This document shows positions 45,553-55,445 of a stretch of DNA of 64,000 bases, piece after piece; position 1 is the first letter of the stretch, and every line of letters begins with the position of its first letter. Origin of the DNA: Buddleja alternifolia (Eukaryota; Streptophyta; Magnoliopsida; Lamiales; Scrophulariaceae). The stretch covers positions 36,094,754-36,158,753 of the forward strand of contig CM033403.1 of assembly GCA_019426215.1 (NCBI GenBank). The letters are read 5' to 3'. The notes under the pieces are model-generated. The model ran no database searches. It was not told the DNA's origin and worked only from the letters and a program-made list of their open reading frames with translations. A program made the translations under genes and the position numbers.

Positions 45553-48314
45553 ATTCCTAAGAACTGCTCGTGTCTGTGAACGACGTTGCGAAGGTGATTG
45601 GAAGGTAAGAATCGTGTTCTTATAACTTAATATATTGTGACCTCTGTATGTAATGGTAACATCTTTTAACAACCATCAAAAGAATTACATTCCTTTCTTT
45701 GTAATCAGCTGTAAAGTAAGTGGAGGCTGATTGTAATGTAGAAGTACAAATATTTCCCCCATCTGTTGGGACTGAATTGGCCCTGTGCAGGTTAAAAGTG
45801 ATCTACCCATTAACAATTCGAAGTTCATGATGGATATGAGATGATATAGCCTCCATCAGGAACTCGATTTTCATAACCCGGTGTATGAGATTTTGCCCAC
45901 ATGGGTAATATTCAAGTGGATAACATGCCCTGGCATATGATTATGTTAGCATTTTATTTTTTGATATTGTTTTACTAACATAAAAATATTTACAACTAGG
46001 GATGCTCACCAAGTCGAGCCAGCTTCGAGCCCGTTTCGGTTTCATTATTGCTCATTGGTTGAGCCATTTTATATTCTGAAATATTTTTTTTATATTTTTA
46101 TATATAGTAATTAATTTAGCATAATAATATTCTCTATATATATAGATCTATCTTTTTCACGTTGGTTCAATTGGTGAGCTCGAGTTAAGAAATTTTGAGC
46201 TCTACTTGTGTTCGCCTATACTTATAACCCCGTTTACATAGTATTTAAGCCTTTTTTTTTTTCCTGATAAGTTAGGAAAAAATTGGTCCTGGGTCAATGA
46301 TGCAATGTTTGATGGGTATCCGGTTGTGGTTCGCCTAATGAGTTATGGGGTGAGTTTTAAATTTTAAAAAAATTGGCCCTGGGTCGTGAGTAGTGAGTTT
46401 TGTGCGACTCGCCCGTCAATATTGATATTAACTTTTTTTATTGTTTGTTAGCATAACTTATTACTTAATATTTTAATTTATTAATTTGGAACCAAAGTCC
46501 AAAACATTTAGCGGGAATATGGGTATTACATTTGGACTTATAGATGCGATTTGATTATTTTGTGGAATTTTATGATCTTTGTCTGTGTTGTTAGTTTATT
46601 AGTTGTTGGATTATTAGATTCTCAATCTGGTTATTACTTGAGTGAAATTTTAGTATGTTATTTAAGTAGATTTTAGTGGTGGATGGTTCATCAAGTTAGG
46701 CTAGATTTTATCAGGTTCGGATTTGGGGGTCATTGCGGGTATAGGCTGGTTATCAGGGAAATTATTGAATTGAACTTGACTCAGTTGGGTTAAACAATAT
46801 TGGCGGGGTGGGGTGGCTTTGGTGTCGGGTTTCAATAAAAGGTAAATGGGGCGAGTCGTGGGTTTTGCTAAACCCACCCTACGCCCCGCCAATATTAAGC
46901 GGGTCGAGTCAAATTTGTTTTATAATCCAGTCAAATTTCCTTAATTTCTGCCTTGACTAATCTTGGAATGGGCACAAAGACTACAACATTACTGAAATTT
47001 GACAGCACGACTACCCATGACTCATTCTCTGCCTTGTCAACAGTTGGTAGTCATAATGAACTTCTCATTTACCTAACTAATAATTTATGGTATTTTTATA
47101 ACCCTTCAATCATACCAAAAGCCGTGAGGAACCAAAACAACTACATATTTTCAAATTCTAATAATTGACCTTTCTCAAACATTCTCGAATCTTCCACTAC
47201 AACGGCCAGTTGAATGAAATCTTCACATACACTTTTTCATCTACCCATTGCATGTTGCATGATAGAGGACTGAAATCTGCCCAATAAAATTGGTTTTCTA
47301 AAGGCACTCGAGTTCAAATTTTTAGTATAATCGCAATTATTATTACAAATTGAATTATATTAATACAAAGTTTGTACTTCATATGTTAGATGGTGATAAC
47401 AATTATTATTATAAGCTGAAATTCGTGTAAAATCTCACTACATATGTTAGATGGTGATTGACAAGATTTTCATGTTCTAAGCTCTTGAAAATGACTCGTA
47501 AAATAGTGAAAACAGATACAAACGAGAGAACTAATATTGGAGGAAAATAACACTGCAAAACAAATCACAACCAATTTCAAGACCATCTTCATTGAATTCT
47601 CAGCAAACATTGGCCACCAAATTAACCAAAAGAAATTCAACATGTAGACAAAAATGCCAGTATATTTCTTGCTGCAAACGGGCACTCCAACACTACTGCA
47701 AGTAACACAATTTCCCAACGAACAATGTTATATACCACTTTTATACCATATTTTTCACCGCCCCGAATTTTAGCAAGAATTTGTTACAAATATAAAATAA
47801 GAAAATGTTATATATCACCATTTAGTTTTCACTGTTTTTTCACCAATCTTGATATGGGAAGATATTTTATGATAATCATAAATTATGAAAATCGAATAAA
47901 ATGAATTTATGGCATTCATTTCTTACCTAAATCAAAAGAAGTGAGAGAACGGTGAAAGCTGGCCGACGGTATATAACATCACTTATCAAATAATTTCTAA
48001 ACGAAGGATAGGTAAAAAATTGATGGTATATAACATTTTCCTTTCCGAATCTCTATTCTATTGACCAAAACAAAGTCTCGAAACAATTAAAAGTAAAACA
48101 TAAACCTTTCTAAATTGTCATCATTATCAAAATGAATGACACTTAAATGAGTCCGGAGATTCGGGATCCCAAGATGATCTACCCCGTCTATACACATGAA
48201 TAGTATAGGATCTGGGACTAGCCAAGCATCACCCATCAGAAATCAAACAACCAAATTCAACCGTCCAACGCACCTGAACCATTAGACTCAATCTGACATA
48301 GAATTACGTCGAAA
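45553..48314. other. Spacer between convergent SLD5 and CP1-like genes
   Basis: It contains both 3' UTRs. At 45997 TAGGGATGCTCACCAAGTCGAG resembles a hAT end, and 46684-46920 is a GGGTCGAG/GGCGGGG-rich block (GGCGGGGTGG near 46802 inverted against CCCCGCC near 46884), so hAT-like remnants are likely. ACATATGTTAGATGGTGAT is directly repeated near 47376 and 47440. A minus-strand frame at 47470-47718 is discussed under rejected items. No supported gene. Confidence 0.45.
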
Positions 48315-48788
48315 TCAAACAGCCAAAATCCGGAGCAAACCCTCAAAAGTAACACCACCATTTTCATCTCCACCCCCCAATCTAATCATGGCCCTCACAT
48401 CCTCATCACATGCCTCAAATCCAGCCCAATTCAAATAGCTCTTCAAATCTTCATGCCCAACTTTACCATCCCCATCCTTGTCCATAACCCTAAAAGCATC
48501 CTCCATTACACCAATTCTTCCATTTTTACCCTTCCTACCATTCAGAACCTTCTCGAATTCCTCGTACTCCACGTATCCATCCTTATTCGAATCGGCTACC
48601 GATATCATCGACCCGATTATGTCCTCCGACGACAAATCGGGGCCCGTAAATCCACCGTACGAAGCCCGCAGATCGTCGTAGCTGATCCTCCCATCGCCGT
48701 CGGAATCTAGAACCTCGAATGCTGACCGTAGATTCGATTTCTGAATTGTTTTGGTTTTGTCTTGCAATGAAGTTCCTGTTGGGCACAT
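48315..48788 (-). CDS. CP1: EF-hand calcium-binding protein, CP1-like
   Basis: Small calcium sensor related to calmodulin, 157 residues from a single exon. Three canonical EF-hand loops are visible: DSDGDGRISYDD (28-39), DSNKDGYVEYEE (66-77) and DKDGDGKVGHED (103-114). A fourth at about 138-149 (GGGDENGGVTFE) begins with Gly instead of Asp and probably does not bind calcium. The start MCPTG and the motif NLRSAFEVLDSDGDG match Arabidopsis calcium-binding protein CP1 (At5g49480) as I remember it. There is no transmembrane or obvious lipidation signal. The target protein is unknown. Confidence 0.92.
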   Translation of the reverse strand: MCPTGTSLQDKTKTIQKSNLRSAFEVLDSDGDGRISYDDLRASYGGFTGPDLSSEDIIGSMISVADSNKDGYVEYEEFEKVLNGRKGKNGRIGVMEDAFRVMDKDGDGKVGHEDLKSYLNWAGFEACDEDVRAMIRLGGGDENGGVTFEGLLRILAV

Positions 48789-48888
48789 TTTTGTAGGGTG
48801 GTAACAAGAATTTAGGGTTTACGAAGAATGTGGAGAGAATTTTATGATATGGTGAAAGTTTGAATGAAATTGTGTGAGGGGGGATTGA

Positions 48889-48941
48889 GGTATTTATAGG
48901 AGGATTTCCTTTGTTATTGGGCCGTCATCAAGTTTGGCGCC
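48889..48941 (-). promoter_or_regulatory. CP1-like promoter: TATA box and E2F-like site
   Basis: Minus-strand TATAAATA lies at about 48891-48898, 100 bases before the start codon. At 48932-48941 the plus strand reads TTTGGCGCCG, a match to the E2F consensus TTTSSCGC, about 40 bases upstream of the TATA box. Its function is untested. Confidence 0.5.
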
Positions 48942-48954
48942 GATTACCGACAGA

Positions 48955-49640
48955 CCCCCTAATTATGGTGTAATTACTAAAGACCTTTTCATTTTTCTAA
49001 AATTATTAAAACTCAAGATGTGTTGATTTAGTGGCATTCAGTTCCCACTTTACGTGAGAGGACTCGGGTTCGAATTTAGACTACCACAAATTGTGGTTAT
49101 CCCCTTTTTTATGGAGTTAGATAGAGTTTTTACGGCTCCAAATTATAACTATCAATCCGGATTTATCGGGCTAAATATGTAGGACATCCCCTCCTATTGA
49201 ATTAAAAATTATTAATATATTCACTCAAGCGGTCTATTTATAAAATTTATGTGGATAAAATTGTAAGTGTATTTAAATATATTGACAGTGTAATTGTAAG
49301 AAATATTTTAATACGAGTGAGACTTTATGTAATTTTAAAAATGCGAGTATTTTTTCGATAATTGACCATAATATGCTAAAATTTGTAGGTAAATATTTTT
49401 GTAACTACTAAAAGGCCCCTTCATTTATCTTATAGTATTAACATATTCACTTAAGTGGTCTATTTGTAAAGTTTATGTGGGTAAAGTTGTAAGAGTATTT
49501 AAATATTTTGAGAGTGTAATTGTAAGAAGTATTTTAATATGAGGGAGATTTTATGTAATTTCAAAAAGATGTATGCTTTTTTGATAATTGACTATAATAT
49601 GAGGGATTTGTAGGTAATTATTTCCAAAGTTTGGCCAGCA
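48955..49640. repeat. Tandem pair of Mutator-like MITE sequences
   Basis: Two successive related units (about 48955-49390 and 49391-49640) share AATTACTAAA..CC..TTCATTT, ATATTCACTYAAGYGGTCTAT and GAGTGTAATTGTAAGAA. The first is interrupted by the SINE at 49010-49204. The second is the uninterrupted version. Confidence 0.65.
49010..49204 (+). mobile_element. tRNA-derived SINE
   Basis: It contains TTGATTTAGTGGC (A-box-like) and GGGTTCGAATTT (B box) about 45 bases apart, then a body ending near CCCCTCCTATTGAATT. The 11-base target duplication AAAATTATTAA is perfect (48999-49009, 49205-49215). The neighbouring tandem unit shows the sequence without the insertion. It differs in body sequence from the SINE at 30406-30587. 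Confidence 0.85.
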
Positions 49641-49966
49641 AGTTTTCATTTTTTATTTGTTTTAAAAATTGTTTTTGGTTTTGAATAGTTCACATGTTGC
49701 AAAGATTTTTGAGGCGCATGTGATGTGATGACGCATGTGATTACCTCTCTCAGACACTTGTTTTGTAGCGTACAATTTTCTTGGAATCTTCCTTTATTGT
49801 GTCAAACTGTCAATCTTTTGGAATCATATTCTTATGCTTGTTTGCTTATTTTTATTATTTGTGGACATTAAAATGCTTGCATTATAGATATTTTGAGTAA
49901 ATTAAAAGAAAAGATATTATTAAATTTATTCCCAAAAGTATATACTTCATTTTGTTCTTAAACTAG
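49641..49966. other. Unassigned spacer
   Basis: AT-rich with a small repeat of GCATGTGATGTGATGACGCA near 49718. Nothing else is seen. Confidence 0.5.
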
Positions 49967-50230
49967 GAGAAATTACACAAAGAGTCGCCCACTTATTGTG
50001 TAATTACCAAAACATCCCCTCTCTTATTGAAAATTATCAATCCACCCCTTCATGTTTTGGATATCTTACAATTACATTCATTGTATGTTTAAAAATTCTT
50101 ACAATTCTAACCTGTAAACCTTACAAATAAACCCTTAAGTAGGTGTGTTAGTAATGTTCGATAAGCAAGGGGGACTGGGAGTATTGGTAATTATACAATA
50201 AGTGAGGGGGGGTCTTTGTGTAATTTTCCC
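49967..50230. mobile_element. Mutator-like MITE
   Basis: Ends GGAGAAATTACACAAAGAG and GGGTCTTTGTGTAATTTTCCC are inverted; the interior has the family phrases TTACAATTACATTC and AATTATACAATAAGTGAGGG. A target duplication is not clear. Confidence 0.65.
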
Positions 50231-50918
50231 TAAATTCTATTAATGATTATAAGTTATAACATGTTTATTTTAGGAAACGGCGATGAAATACAAGAAAAAT
50301 CAACAAGGGAGCATTCTCAACACGAGGAGGAAGGTCAACATCCTCTTGAAACCTCCCCGATGCCCCAAGCAATAAATGCGCAACACTGTTTCCTAAATGA
50401 TTAACAAAGAAAAACGAAATAGACGAAAAAAGTGTAAACTACTCTTAATATTAAGAGACATAGAACCTAAGGCGAGAGTCCTCCGGATTCTTGAAATGGT
50501 TGATAACTTGCATACACTCACCTTCTAAAATCACATAAACATGTTTGAGAACATGTGAACCAAATATTTCGTGCTTGCACATGTCAATTGAAAGTATTCG
50601 CTTTAATTAACCTCAAGTAGATTGTTATATAGTCATAAACAATATCGGTATGTATAGTCTAACGACGTACAACTCCATATATAATTTGGACCATCCCTTT
50701 ATTGTGGTGGTCGAAAGGGGGGCGGTGGACTCCCACTTCAATTAATTGAGAAGACCAAAGTTTTGTGATGCTCGACATGTTCTTTTTCACTTTGAATTGT
50801 CTTACTTTGTGCTTGTAGCATCCGAACTTTCATAGACTTGTTTTTCTTGGAAAATTTGAGGGTATAATGTCCTCTTTTTAGTTGTTGCCAAAAGGCAAGA
50901 GGACCATCTTTTCTATTA
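50231..50918. other. Unassigned spacer
   Basis: No gene or element recognised. The minus-strand frame at 50738-50935 is not conserved as far as I can tell. Confidence 0.5.
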
Positions 50919-51147
50919 GGAAATATTACACACATATCCTCTCATTTATTGTGTAATCACCAAAATCCCCTTTCATTTATTGAAAATTATCAACACACTC
51001 CCTCAAGCAGGGAGGCCTATTTGTAAGGTTTATAGGGGTAAAATTGTAAGAATTGTTAAACACATCGGAGGTGTAATTATAAAAAATCTTTAATATGAGA
51101 GGGGTGTGTTAATTTTCAATAAGTGAGTGTTTGTGCATAATTTTCCC
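50919..51147. mobile_element. Mutator-like MITE with perfect 9-base target duplication
   Basis: Ends GGAAATATTACACACATATC and TTTGTGCATAATTTTCCC are inverted. TTTCTATTA flanks both sides exactly (50910-50918, 51148-51156). The 9-base duplication supports the Mutator assignment of the whole family in this window. Confidence 0.85.
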
Positions 51148-51156
51148 TTTCTATTA

Positions 51157-51669
51157 TGTGGACGAACTTTTATCTATTATGTTAAGGTCTAGAGAATTCA
51201 CTTTCGGAATCTCTCATTGACGCTAGATTTTTGCTAGATCATTGGACTAATTCACTATCACACTCTTGTATCCAAGGGTGAACGATGAATCAGGACAAAT
51301 GATTTCGATCCATCATATAATGCATTCAATGGTGAGTGACGAACCGGGACAAATGATCTCGATCTACCATAGAATATCTCTTCTTTATACTTAGAGAAAT
51401 AATGAATTTTCGCCTTCTTGAAACTCAAACTCACGAATCTCAATACGTCCCAACCCATAAGGATAATGATAATTTAAGACTGAATATATAAAAAAATACG
51501 ATAAGTGGTAACCATTTGTTCGAAATTTTTAGAATAACAAAGATCTCATAAGAAATAGATAGAAAAATTGTGGCAGCAAGGAATATTTTTTCTCTTTTCT
51601 TGTCTTTATTTTCCTCGTCATTGATTTCAATTTTTTTCATTTTCTTCCTTCTAATTTCATTAGCTTAAA
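51157..51669. other. Unassigned spacer
   Basis: AT-rich. A direct repeat of about 38 bases containing GACAAATGATCTCGATC-like sequence occurs at about 51284-51322 and 51341-51378. No gene is seen. Confidence 0.5.
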
Positions 51670-52021
51670 GGGAGTGCTTGCAAACTCTTAAATTAAGTGT
51701 TTTTTAGATTATGGATTAAATTAATCTATTTGGGAATGTTTGCAAACTCAAATTGTGATTTTGATTCTCTTAATTTAAGTGATATTAATCCATAATCTAC
51801 AGGCTGATAAAAGGGTGCTTGAAAGTGATTATAGTATTTTTGTAATTAAAATATTTTATTTTAGATATATTAATCACTTTTTTTTCAAACAATCATCTTT
51901 ACTTTTTTTCACTTTTCAATTGTGTTTGCAAATACTACCAACTTTTGATTTTATTATCAATTCTGATTATTTTTAATTATAATCACTTTTGTACGACCAG
52001 CTGAGTTTGCAAACGCTCTCT
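51670..52021. mobile_element. hAT-like MITE
   Basis: Ends GGGAGTGCTTGCAAACTC and GAGTTTGCAAACGCTCTC are inverted. A related GGGAATGTTTGCAAACTC lies inside at about 51731, and the interior is shared with the element at 8099-8352. The target duplication is not clear. Its right end is about 70 bases from the snoRNA promoter. Confidence 0.65.
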
Positions 52022-52092
52022 TAGAATCACTTTGGACAAAAAGAACTACTTAATGAGTTTGGGGTACTCCTCCTTAAATTTGGACTTAATTA

Positions 52093-52225
52093 TTAGGACA
52101 TTCAAATGAAGCCCACATATTTTTATAGCCCATATAACCAATTTTAGTACACTATTAAGCCCATTTAGAACCCTAATTTCTAACACCCCCACTATATATA
52201 TCAATCCTAACGAGTTTCTTTTATA
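52093..52225 (+). promoter_or_regulatory. Telo-box/site II promoter of the snoRNA locus
   Basis: Three GCCCA elements (in AAGCCCACA at 52108, TAGCCCAT at 52127 and AAGCCCAT at 52157), a telo-box GAACCCTAAT (52168-52177) and a TATA box CTATATATATC (about 52192) line up in this order. Telo-box plus site II is typical of plant snoRNA and ribosomal-protein gene promoters. A pyrimidine-rich CTCTCTATCTCTATCTGC follows at the expected start region. No long open frame follows, so a non-coding transcript is likely. Confidence 0.6.
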
Positions 52226-52567
52226 TATACCTCTCTATCTCTATCTGCACACAATCGCAATCTTTTTTTTATTTATATATAAAATTTCTGCTGATCGTTT
52301 GCCTCTCGATTGAAATCCTTATCGGGTTTTTGTAATTAGGATTTCTCAAGTTTATATACATACAGTTTTCTGTACGTATATATTACCGAGGCGGAAAAAT
52401 ATATGCAGTAGCGTTGAGTCGCTTCGCCTTAGTTTTATTCCAGGCGCAGTGAATTATTTGCCTGCTAAATCAATGTTAATTAATATTCTTCATTTTTTTA
52501 ATGTATTATTATTATTATTGTTTAAACATTTTGTGAAAAAAAATTGAATTTTGGGGGTGGTTTTATG

Positions 52568-52643
52568 TTCCTATGATGGCATGTATCTTTGAGACCTGAT
52601 TGTCTAATTTGATGACAAATATAAGCATTTTTTGCTGAGGATA
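52568..52643 (+). ncRNA. Box C/D snoRNA, predicted guide for 18S rRNA C38
   Basis: Box C is ATGATGG (52573-52579), D' CTGA (52596-52599), C' TGATGA (52610-52615) and D CTGA (52635-52638). A short terminal stem TCC/GGA closes it. Directly upstream of D', ATCTTTGAGAC (52585-52595) is perfectly complementary to 11 bases of plant 18S rRNA (GTCTCAAAGAT, near position 34-44). The fifth base from D' pairs with C38, which I recall as a known 2'-O-methylated site in plants. The second guide (upstream of D) has no target I recognise. Box C deviates from RUGAUGA at its last base. Location downstream of a telo-box promoter supports it. Confidence 0.72.
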
Positions 52644-52734
52644 CCCCTTACAATTCTTTTTATTTTTGTATTTTTATCTTTTTTCTATTCTTTTTGTTTT
52701 ATGAATGTGAATTTTTTTTTGATAAATTATGAAA

Positions 52735-52822
52735 TGGAAATGATGATCGCACTGGGCTCTGAGCAGTTAATTGAAACTGTTTTTTGATGGACATTGCAGC
52801 CTAGAAAGCTATATCTGATCTT
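52735..52822 (+). ncRNA. Candidate second box C/D snoRNA
   Basis: Box C ATGATGA (52740-52746), D' CTGA (52759-52762), C'-like TGATGG (52785-52790) and D CTGA (52815-52818) have workable spacing, and it sits about 100 bases after the first snoRNA, as in plant snoRNA clusters. The terminal stem is weak and I recognise no rRNA target for either guide stretch, so it may be chance. Confidence 0.35.
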
Positions 52823-53306
52823 TGTTTTACATTTCACATTTTATTTGTTGATTCTGAAATATATTTAATTTAAACAGATATGATCTTGGAATTAGCTGAA
52901 AAAGGAAATAGGATTAAATATAAATAGCTCTTCAAATTAACATTGTTTTGGTTTTATTTTGTGGTATGTTAAGGTAATATTGGGAAAAATTTATGCTAGA
53001 CCGAAATCATTGATTTTAGTGTCCATTTCTTTAACTTGGGCGCGTTTTTGATATACAATTGTGTGAAAGAGATACACACGAAGCACATATTAGGACATGA
53101 ACTCAGTTTAGCATAGAATTACCCTTATTATTGGGTGGTAATACTTACATGACTATACAGAGGCAACAAGCAGTAGAATTGAAAGCCAACTGTTGATGGT
53201 ACGGGGCCGAATTCAAGTCGATACGAAATGTCGATGGTACGGAGCCGAATTCAAGATATAGGAAAAAATTGAGGTTGAAATTGTGTTCGTGTAAGAAGTA
53301 TCAATA
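52823..53306. other. Unassigned spacer after the snoRNA locus
   Basis: AT-rich sequence with a short direct repeat, TGTTGATGGTACGGGGCCGA (about 53191) and TGTCGATGGTACGGAGCCGA (about 53228). No gene is seen. Confidence 0.5.
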
Positions 53307-53314
53307 GTAAGAGC

Positions 53315-54099
53315 TAGGGGTGTACACGGTCGGGTTCGGGCGGTTTTAGAAAAAAAACTATCCTGACCCGACATGTGCGGGTTGACAAAACATCAAACCG
53401 AAAAAGTATAATTATCTTTTCAAACCGAGCGGTTCGGGTCGGTCGGATTTAATGTTTTAGCGGGCGGGTTGGCGGGTTATCAAATTATAGTTATAATTTT
53501 TACAACTTAATTTTAGTTATAACTAGTAAGTAAGAAATTAAATATTATACTTGTTGTACATTTAATTAAAAAAAATTGAGTTGGTGAGAAATACACAAAT
53601 AAGTGGTGCTATTAAATAAAATTCATATTATCATGATTTCTAATGAGTGAAAAACTCTAAAATATTAATAAAATTAATGTTTTTTTTATAAATTTATCAT
53701 CAAAATATACATATATATATATATATATAAATTTTTTGTTCAAATCAAATAAAAACAAGTGTTCAAACGAGTCAATTTGTTTGCTCAAATAAAAAATAAA
53801 TTATGTTACATGAATATGAATAAATCACTCTTAATAGAGAGTATATATGCATATATAATTTTCAAAGTTTAGTAGTAATCTTTAACTATATATATTTATA
53901 TTTGTAACATAAATGATTAGCGGTCGGGTTGCGGGTTAGGCGGGTTACAATTATTAAACCCACCACCCGACCCGAAAGTGGCGGGTTGCAATATTTTCAA
54001 CCCGTCACTATTATTAATAATTCCAAACCGGCGATTTTCAGGCGGATCGGCTCGTGTTGAGCGGTTCGGACGGGTTGGGCGGGTTTATGTACGCCCCTA
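53315..54099. mobile_element. hAT-type MITE with perfect 8-base target duplication
   Basis: Ends TAGGGGTGTACACGGTCGGG and GGGTTTATGTACGCCCCTA are inverted, and GTAAGAGC flanks both sides (53307-53314, 54100-54107). Subterminal GCGGGTT/AACCCGC words are abundant at both ends and the 400-base centre is AT-rich. No transposase frame. Confidence 0.93.
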
Positions 54100-54107
54100 G
54101 TAAGAGC

Positions 54108-55445
54108 TGGATTTTCAGCTCATTGATGGTTGATTTGTATCAGAGCTCCAACTCAATGAATTACGCAGGGAATTTGCTTAAATGACAAGATTTTGATCAG
54201 TTTTTTAATGAATTATTACAATTTTGCATAATTCTCGATGTTTAATGGCTCGGAGATGCTACTCCATTCGATATTATTCAAGTGATGCGACTTCTTACAC
54301 TTGAGGACATTATGAATCATTCAACCACACATTTCAATTGCCTTACAATCCCCGTCTTAGTATATTTTCATCGAATGACTAGTAAATCCTAATAAATAGG
54401 ACAACATAGATATTTGGTGATTTCCGGGAGTTTTTTAAGTCAAATGACTTGTAAACCCAATTATTCAAGTTATTTAAGTATGACTATTTTGAGTTATTCC
54501 AATGACTTGTAAACCCAATTGATTATGCGTAATGCGTATGACTTCGATTCAATGACTTGTAAGCCCAACAAAGTACTACGATGACAATATTCCCTATTTC
54601 CGTATGTTTTTAGTAAGTACGACTTTCATCCAATAACGAATAAAAATAATAAGCATGACTTTCATCCAATGACTTGAAGCCCAATTAAGTATTACGATGC
54701 CAACATTTCTTTTATGATCACAATATGTTCAAAAGATTAAAATTTTTCGACTCGGTTTGATTAAATGAAAACCAAATGTTTCGTATTTATAAGTAAATAC
54801 TTATATTATATAGTAAATACTGGTTTTTTATATTATATATTTGTACTATATAAATGACAAATGTTGGGGTTTTTTCTTCTGAAACTTGGTTTAACCAAAA
54901 ACCGAATCGAATCGGGTCGGTAATTTTGGAAAACCATGATTTTCGTCGACCGCATCAAACCGATGAACACCACCTAGTCATGTGTCCTCTAAGAACGCAT
55001 CACTGTTGCCAACACTTTATTCATATAATCACTATATCCTCATCCAATTAATAGTACTGACCAACACCATGTGGATAAAATTTCTCATGACATCATTGTA
55101 ATGAATTATAATGACGACAATGTGCTAGGCTTGCAATTGAACTAAAAAATGTAATATTCCAAAATTTTACATAACAAATGCAATGCTCTTGGTATGCTTA
55201 TGCATCTATTTCTCTCATACAAATGCATGGAAACCGCTCCTAGAAGATGAGTTGAAATGTCCAACTTTGCTCCTTCTGCGGGAATTTCTATTGTGTCGAA
55301 TGTGTCTATGTATCATCTCTCACACAACCAAGTATGCGTGACAGTCACAAAAGTAAGATAATTCAACTAATTCGATTTTTCTCAAAAATTTATAAGATTT
55401 TACATTACCAGTGAGCAAATTGAGCAGAAAGGAAGGCTCGTGAAA
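54108..55445. other. Spacer before the At5g58100-like gene 3' end
   Basis: It contains scattered repeats of AATGACTTGTAAACCCAA (about 54429, 54500, 54550, 54669) that suggest a decayed tandem array. No gene is seen. The last part must hold the 3' UTR of the minus-strand gene that ends at 55446. Confidence 0.5.

Noticed and set aside
47470..47718. Minus-strand frame of 82 codons with Cys-rich start and a signal-peptide-like segment (MKMVLKLVVICFAVLF)
   Set aside because: It looked like part of a small secreted cysteine-rich peptide gene, but no following Cys-rich exon, promoter or polyadenylation context was found and I recognise no family. Left as unsupported.
49010..49204. A functional tRNA gene suggested by GGGTTCGAATTT
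   Set aside because: There is no cloverleaf or acceptor stem, and the sequence has a SINE body and an 11-base target duplication.
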